Assembly: GCA_028281495.1 (NCBI GenBank)
Contig: JANQJU010000029.1
Span: forward strand, 496,001-560,000
Origin: SAR324 cluster bacterium
Lineage (GTDB): Bacteria; SAR324; NAC60-12
Length of the DNA stretch: 64,000 nucleotides
Direction: 5' to 3'
The translations under genes and the position numbers were made by a program. Below are positions 60,389-64,000 of the stretch, one piece after another. Each line of letters starts with the position of its first letter. The first letter of the stretch is position 1. The notes beneath the pieces are model-generated. The model ran no database searches. It worked only from the letters and a program-made list of their open reading frames with translations, and was not told the DNA's origin.

Positions 60389-62115
60389 AAACTCTCATGA
60401 TTGTTGAAGATGAATTGTTTGTTCGTGAAATGCTTAGCGAAGATTTAACCCGTCAAGGTTATTCTGTTATCTGCGTTGAAAATGGAGAACAAGCACTCAC
60501 ATGTTTGGAAGAATATCTCCCCCAAGTGATCGTTCTCGATTTAAAAATGCCTAGAATGAGCGGAATTGAATTTCTACACGCCGTGAAAGCTCGAAGATTT
60601 CAATCGGCAGCCATCATCGTCCTCACAGGGCACGGAACTAATCGAGAGATGCAAGAATGTTATGCTTTGGGTGTCCACTCCTTTTTAAGAAAACCGGTTA
60701 ATATTTATGAACTCAATGGCGTGGTTAAACGTTCCTTTGCATTGTTGGACTATGAAGCCCAATTGCAACAAGAGATTGAAGCCAAGGCCGAAGAAATCCA
60801 GGCCAAAAATCAGGCCTACCTTCAGCTAAAAGCTCAAAATCGGGTTTTAAAAGATATCTTTGAAAGCATGGCAGAAGGAGCCATCATTTTAGACAAATCT
60901 TATCGAATTCGAATGATTTCAGCCAATGCCTGCAAGATGTTGCGAGTTGCCGAATCCGAAGTGCTCGAAAAGCCAGCCGTGGCTGTACTCGGAACCGCCG
61001 TAGCCGGTCCTGGAGGCGAATTGGCGCTTTACACAGAGCAACCACAAAAACGAACCGAATTGGTGACTCATGTGGTCGCTCCTACAGGAGTTTCTTTCTC
61101 GATTTTATTGTCGATCATTCCATTGATGGAACACCATCCCGAAGGTGAGGTGCTTCTATTATTTCGGGAACGTGAGAACGACCATTCCTCATCCATTCAC
61201 GAAGGAGTTGTCTTTGGAAAAATGATCAGCGCCGACCCGACTATGGATAAGATTTTTGGTCTAATCGCCCGCATCGCACCTAAAGATGTGACGGTGCTAG
61301 TGGAAGGAGAAAGCGGTACTGGTAAGGAATTGGTCGCCCGTGAGATCCATACACAGAGTTCTCGCGCCCATTATCCATTTCATGCGGTTAACTGTGCGGC
61401 GATCTCTCCCCAACTATTGGAAAGCGAGTTTTTTGGTCATGAACGAGGGGCTTTCACTGGGGCTTATCAGGCAAAGAAAGGGCGCTTCGAACTGGCGCAC
61501 CAAGGAACTTTATTCTTGGACGAAATCGGAGAATTGCCCTTGGAACTGCAGGGGAAACTACTACGTGCTTTGGAAGAGCAATGTTTTGAAAGAGTAGGGG
61601 GAACCCAATCCATTCAGGTCGATGTTCGGTTGATTTCTGCAAGCAATCGTAATCTAAAACAGATGGTTGAACAGCAGCAGTTCCGAGAAGATCTATATTA
61701 TCGATTATGTGTCACCTTATTGTCACTCCCTCCACTTCGAGAACGCGCCCAAGATATTGTTTTATTAACATCTGCATTCATTAAAGAGTTGAACCGTCGA
61801 ACCCACCGCCAAGTTTCTCACATGACCTCCGATGCCCTTCAATTGCTCATGGGGTATCCCTGGCCAGGTAATGTGAGAGAGCTGTTCCACTGTCTCGAAA
61901 ACGCTTTCGCGATCAGCGATGGGACTGTACTGCATAAAGAGCACCTTCCTGATACAATTCGGTCCTTTCACGCACCAGCCCCCCAAAATGAAAAGGAACT
62001 CATCCTACAAGCATTGCAACAAACCAATTTCAATAAACCAAAAGCAGCCGCCCTGTTAGGAATCCATCGCGCCACTCTCTACCGCAAAATCAGCAAGTAC
62101 CAATTGGAGGTGTGA
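60385..62115 (+). CDS. Sigma-54-dependent response regulator (NtrC family) with PAS domain
   Basis: A transcription activator of 576 residues. The receiver (1-120) has the phospho-acceptor Asp52 in VLDLKMPRM. A coiled coil and PAS-like domain (about 155-265) come before the AAA+ core, which has Walker A GESGTGKE (308-315), GAFTGA (355-360) for sigma-54 contact, and Walker B in GTLFLDEI. The C-terminal Fis-type helix-turn-helix ends with HRATLYRKISKYQ. All key residues are intact. It overlaps the kinase gene by 4 bp, so the two form a cognate pair. Its targets may include the degenerate kinase gene immediately downstream. Confidence 0.95.
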   Translation: MKTLMIVEDELFVREMLSEDLTRQGYSVICVENGEQALTCLEEYLPQVIVLDLKMPRMSGIEFLHAVKARRFQSAAIIVLTGHGTNREMQECYALGVHSFLRKPVNIYELNGVVKRSFALLDYEAQLQQEIEAKAEEIQAKNQAYLQLKAQNRVLKDIFESMAEGAIILDKSYRIRMISANACKMLRVAESEVLEKPAVAVLGTAVAGPGGELALYTEQPQKRTELVTHVVAPTGVSFSILLSIIPLMEHHPEGEVLLLFRERENDHSSSIHEGVVFGKMISADPTMDKIFGLIARIAPKDVTVLVEGESGTGKELVAREIHTQSSRAHYPFHAVNCAAISPQLLESEFFGHERGAFTGAYQAKKGRFELAHQGTLFLDEIGELPLELQGKLLRALEEQCFERVGGTQSIQVDVRLISASNRNLKQMVEQQQFREDLYYRLCVTLLSLPPLRERAQDIVLLTSAFIKELNRRTHRQVSHMTSDALQLLMGYPWPGNVRELFHCLENAFAISDGTVLHKEHLPDTIRSFHAPAPQNEKELILQALQQTNFNKPKAAALLGIHRATLYRKISKYQLEV

Positions 62116-62127
62116 CACAATCTAGAA

Positions 62128-62355
62128 GTCGCATTTTGTTGCATTCATTTTGTCTATCCAGCGAAAATAGAGTCATGTTTGGAATCGGTAGAAAAAATTG
62201 AGTGGATTAACCCCTTCCCACCTTCTCTCAAAAACAGCACCTTTGATAAAAAAAACAAACAGTTGAGTGTTTTGTCGCAGATTGTAGCCCGAAAATTTCA
62301 TATTCAGTTCCTAATTTCGCTCTTCCTTTATAAAAATTGTCGCACTCTGTTGCAT
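62128..62355 (+). repeat. Repeated GTCGCA motif, candidate activator binding sites
   Basis: GTCGCATTTTGTTGCAT (62128-62144) and GTCGCACTCTGTTGCAT (62339-62355) are identical in 15 of 17 bases. A partial third copy, GTCGCAGATTGTAGC, lies at 62274-62288. They sit about 200 to 400 bp upstream of the -24/-12 candidate, which is the usual range for sigma-54 enhancer sites. Binding by the 60385 regulator is inference. Confidence 0.5.
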
Positions 62356-62534
62356 ACTGGATTGAATTCTTCGTCATTCTTCGACAGTTGGCCCATAAAC
62401 ATAGGCTAACTCCTTCATTTTTATGATTTTTTTCAACTGGCCTAATTTTCGCAGAGTATTGAAAGGACTCAAATACGGCTGAGGAGTGGAAAGAAGCGCC
62501 GTGGGCCTTTTAAGAGTTGAGCCGTCCCAAAGGG

Positions 62535-62550
62535 TGGGGCAAAGGTAGCA
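62535..62550 (+). promoter_or_regulatory. Possible sigma-54 (-24/-12) promoter
   Basis: TGGGGCAAAGGTAGCA has GG at 62536-62537 and GC at 62548-62549, exactly ten bases apart, as sigma-54 promoters need (consensus TGGCAC-N5-TTGCA). The match is partial outside the core. It lies about 84 bp upstream of the 62634 start and downstream of a sigma-54 activator gene. Confidence 0.4.
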
Positions 62551-62633
62551 GGCATGACCAGGGTGTCCCTCCCAGCTCTGCTTATCCATTTGTTCCACCC
62601 ATCTCCTTTTATCAACTGTTACGAAGGATCGAT

Positions 62634-64000
62634 ATGCAAACCCCATGGACCTTTGATGACAATGTGAAAGCCTTCCTCAACCCGTTGGACAGCGGATTTA
62701 TATTACTTGAGGAAACCGGAGCCATTTTATGGATGAATGACTGGGTGCGCTGTCGTTTACCAAACCAGCATCAACACCATACCTACCTACAAGATTGGTA
62801 TCCCCCCAACGCAGGGGCTTCCCTCGTATTGCGCCTTCAGCAGGTATTGCAGTCGGGACAACCGGAACGGTTTTCTGTTGATGAGCAACCATGGCTAGTT
62901 CCTTTACTGGACTCAAAATTTTCAGATCACCGAATGCGACAAAATGGGATGTTGTATCCCTGTTCGATACGGCCTTTTGCTTCTGCAAATCCTGTTTTTT
63001 GTGTGCTTTTGCAAATCCACGACGTCTCGGAGCCTTTGTTTCAGATGCAGCGACTCCACCAAAAATTGGCCACTTATGAAGAGGATCCCGATAATCCCAA
63101 TGTTCAAGAGAGCCTGAGGTATCGAACCCAACAGTTGGAAGCCTTGGGTGCGCTCACAGGAGGCGTCGCACACGATTTCAATAATATTTTACAAGGGATT
63201 ATGATGAGCGTCGAGGTGGCAAAGGAGGACATCCCTCAGGACATTTTTGTTCAGCGCTCTCTCAATCAAGCGTTGAAATTTGCCAAACGCGGTGCGGATT
63301 TAGTGCGCCAAATTCTAGCGTCCATTCATCAAAAAGAGCTGAGTCATCACGAGATACACATCACTCCCGTAGTTGAAGAAGCGCTCCAAATGATGCGAGC
63401 GGTTTTACCGGCAGACATCGAAATTCATAAGTTCCTTGATCCTTACTGCGACACGATCCAAGGAAGTGGATGCCATGTCCATCAATTGGTTGTCCATTTG
63501 TGCACCCATGCGGCGCGAAGAATGAGTAGTCATGGAGGCTGGTTGCAAGTTCGTTTGGAGCAATTGAAAGGACATGTCATGTTAACGATTCAAGATAGCG
63601 GCGGTGAAGCTTCACCAGAGTTTCATAATGTCGAATTCGATCAATTGTTTTCTTCCACCCCTTCAACCGTTGTCCCCCCTGATACGAAGCATTTTCCCAG
63701 TGCACTGTCAGGCATAAAACGAATCGTAACCGACCACAAAGCACACCTGGAAATCGAACAAAATGAAAATTCTGGAACTTCAATTCATGTCATTTTTCCA
63801 TCGTCTTCTAACTCAATGGTTTCAGAAGAAATGCTCCTAAGGGTCGATCTATTTTACAACAAGCAGGTTCTGATTGTAGAAGATGAAAAAGTGACTCTAG
63901 AATTACAGAAAACCATGCTGGAACAGCTAGACTGCAAAGTAACCACGGCTTCCAATGGAGCGGAAGGTTTAGAGGTATTTCATCACAATCCTGCATCTTA
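62634..64000 (+). CDS. Kinase-like protein with degenerate ATP-binding domain and receiver (3' end outside window)
   Basis: An open frame from an ATG with AAGGA upstream, running off the window; 455 residues are visible. Residues 15-135 look PAS-like. HisKA is intact with His180 in GGVAHDFNN. The HATPase is badly altered: the N-box reads HLCTHAARRM (289-298 region) where the paralogue at 58709 has NLCTNASYAM, so the metal-binding Asn is His292. DTGSG is replaced by DSGGE (321-325), and the G2 box and FEPFFTTK motif are absent. A receiver begins at about 411 (VLIVEDEK) and is cut by the edge. It may serve as a phosphotransfer or phosphatase scaffold rather than a kinase. Confidence 0.82.
   Translation, partial: MQTPWTFDDNVKAFLNPLDSGFILLEETGAILWMNDWVRCRLPNQHQHHTYLQDWYPPNAGASLVLRLQQVLQSGQPERFSVDEQPWLVPLLDSKFSDHRMRQNGMLYPCSIRPFASANPVFCVLLQIHDVSEPLFQMQRLHQKLATYEEDPDNPNVQESLRYRTQQLEALGALTGGVAHDFNNILQGIMMSVEVAKEDIPQDIFVQRSLNQALKFAKRGADLVRQILASIHQKELSHHEIHITPVVEEALQMMRAVLPADIEIHKFLDPYCDTIQGSGCHVHQLVVHLCTHAARRMSSHGGWLQVRLEQLKGHVMLTIQDSGGEASPEFHNVEFDQLFSSTPSTVVPPDTKHFPSALSGIKRIVTDHKAHLEIEQNENSGTSIHVIFPSSSNSMVSEEMLLRVDLFYNKQVLIVEDEKVTLELQKTMLEQLDCKVTTASNGAEGLEVFHHNPAS

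Larger units (their letters stand above)
62116..62633 (+). other. Long intergenic region with repeated motifs and possible sigma-54 promoter
   Basis: No believable gene is seen in these 518 bp; the small frames present lack ribosome sites and family features. The first 370 bp are AT-rich and hold three copies of a GTCGCA-type motif. A GC-rich part (about 62485-62580) contains small hairpins (AGGG-TGT-CCCT, CCC-AAA-GGG) and the GG-N10-GC promoter candidate. This looks like the regulatory region of the next gene. Confidence 0.55.

Noticed and set aside
62128..62144. TCGCAT-N4-TTGCA as a sigma-54 promoter
   Set aside because: The core dinucleotides are nine bases apart instead of ten, and the -24 GG is absent. 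I treat it as a repeated motif instead.
62535..62570. GGCAAAGGTAGCAGG segment slightly like the GCAAAG core of a c-di-GMP (GEMM-I) riboswitch
   Set aside because: The upstream GCAAACC element, the GNRA tetraloop stem and the closing helix are missing, so the aptamer cannot fold.
62374..62646. Minus-strand 90-codon frame in the long intergenic region
   Set aside because: It has no ribosome site or family features and overlaps the start of the 62634 gene and its probable promoter.

Overview
The window is a protein-dense bacterial chromosome segment with about 50 genes and short gaps. I see no rRNA, tRNA, CRISPR array, insertion sequence or phage gene. The cell is Gram-negative and probably aerobic: there are lipoprotein and Tat signals, a periplasmic copper chaperone of the PCu(A)C type, a SurA-like foldase, a periplasmic C-terminal processing protease, a TlpA-like thioredoxin and a proton-translocating transhydrogenase. 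The hrcA-grpE-dnaK-dnaJ order under a CIRCE element and the many mosaic signalling proteins suggest a deltaproteobacterial or SAR324-like lineage, but no marker here fixes the taxon and this placement is a weak inference.

Layout. 1-3467 (+): transhydrogenase pntAA (5' end cut off), pntAB, pntB, then folD. 3481-8482 (-): the heat-shock operon hrcA-grpE-dnaK-dnaJ with its promoter and CIRCE operator. 8658-10723 (-): an unfamiliar three-gene operon ending in a stand-alone SpoA (FliN-like) domain. 10940-15151 (-): copper chaperone, His-rich protein, a receiver/PP2C phosphatase and an ankyrin-receiver-kinase fusion. 15177-25818 (-): an IorB-like molybdenum hydroxylase subunit, metallophosphoesterase, dienelactone hydrolase, processing protease, a hybrid kinase with a cyclic-nucleotide-binding fold, YggT, and a small iron-sulfur group (IscA/ErpA type, glutaredoxin-rhodanese, ferredoxin). 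26030-29795 (+): sodium/solute symporter, secreted protein, TlpA-like thioredoxin, SurA-like foldase. 29870-36766 (-): a large HAMP-GAF-adenylate cyclase, a DUF928-like protein and an AftB-like glycosyltransferase with TPRs. 36927-42508 (+): a compact five-gene operon of mostly unknown function, followed by a LIM-like zinc peptidase. 43538-44910 (-): MerR regulator plus aldo/keto reductase, divergent from a TauE exporter. 45964-50199 (+): a 1411-residue lipoprotein/7-TM/STAND-like NTPase. 50257 to the end: aldehyde dehydrogenase, a receiver-cyclase-PilZ fusion, hybrid kinases, a LysE exporter, an orphan ParA, a sigma-54 response regulator and, running off the end, a kinase-like protein with a degraded ATP-binding domain.

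How the parts may work together. Signal transduction dominates. There are five histidine-kinase-like proteins, two class III cyclases, one PilZ (c-di-GMP) domain, one cNMP-binding-fold kinase, one PP2C response regulator and one sigma-54 activator. Two receiver domains (51773 and 60385 genes) are close paralogues joined to different outputs. The cyclases at 29870 and 51773 share a TPR-like tail. The sigma-54 activator at 60385 is followed by repeated motifs and a possible -24/-12 promoter in front of the degenerate kinase, which suggests a local regulatory circuit. The most unusual items are the lipoprotein-7TM-STAND protein, the REC-cyclase-PilZ fusion, the LIM/HEXXH peptidase, the five-gene TerB/acyltransferase operon and the degenerate kinase. 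All functional statements come from reading motifs by eye.
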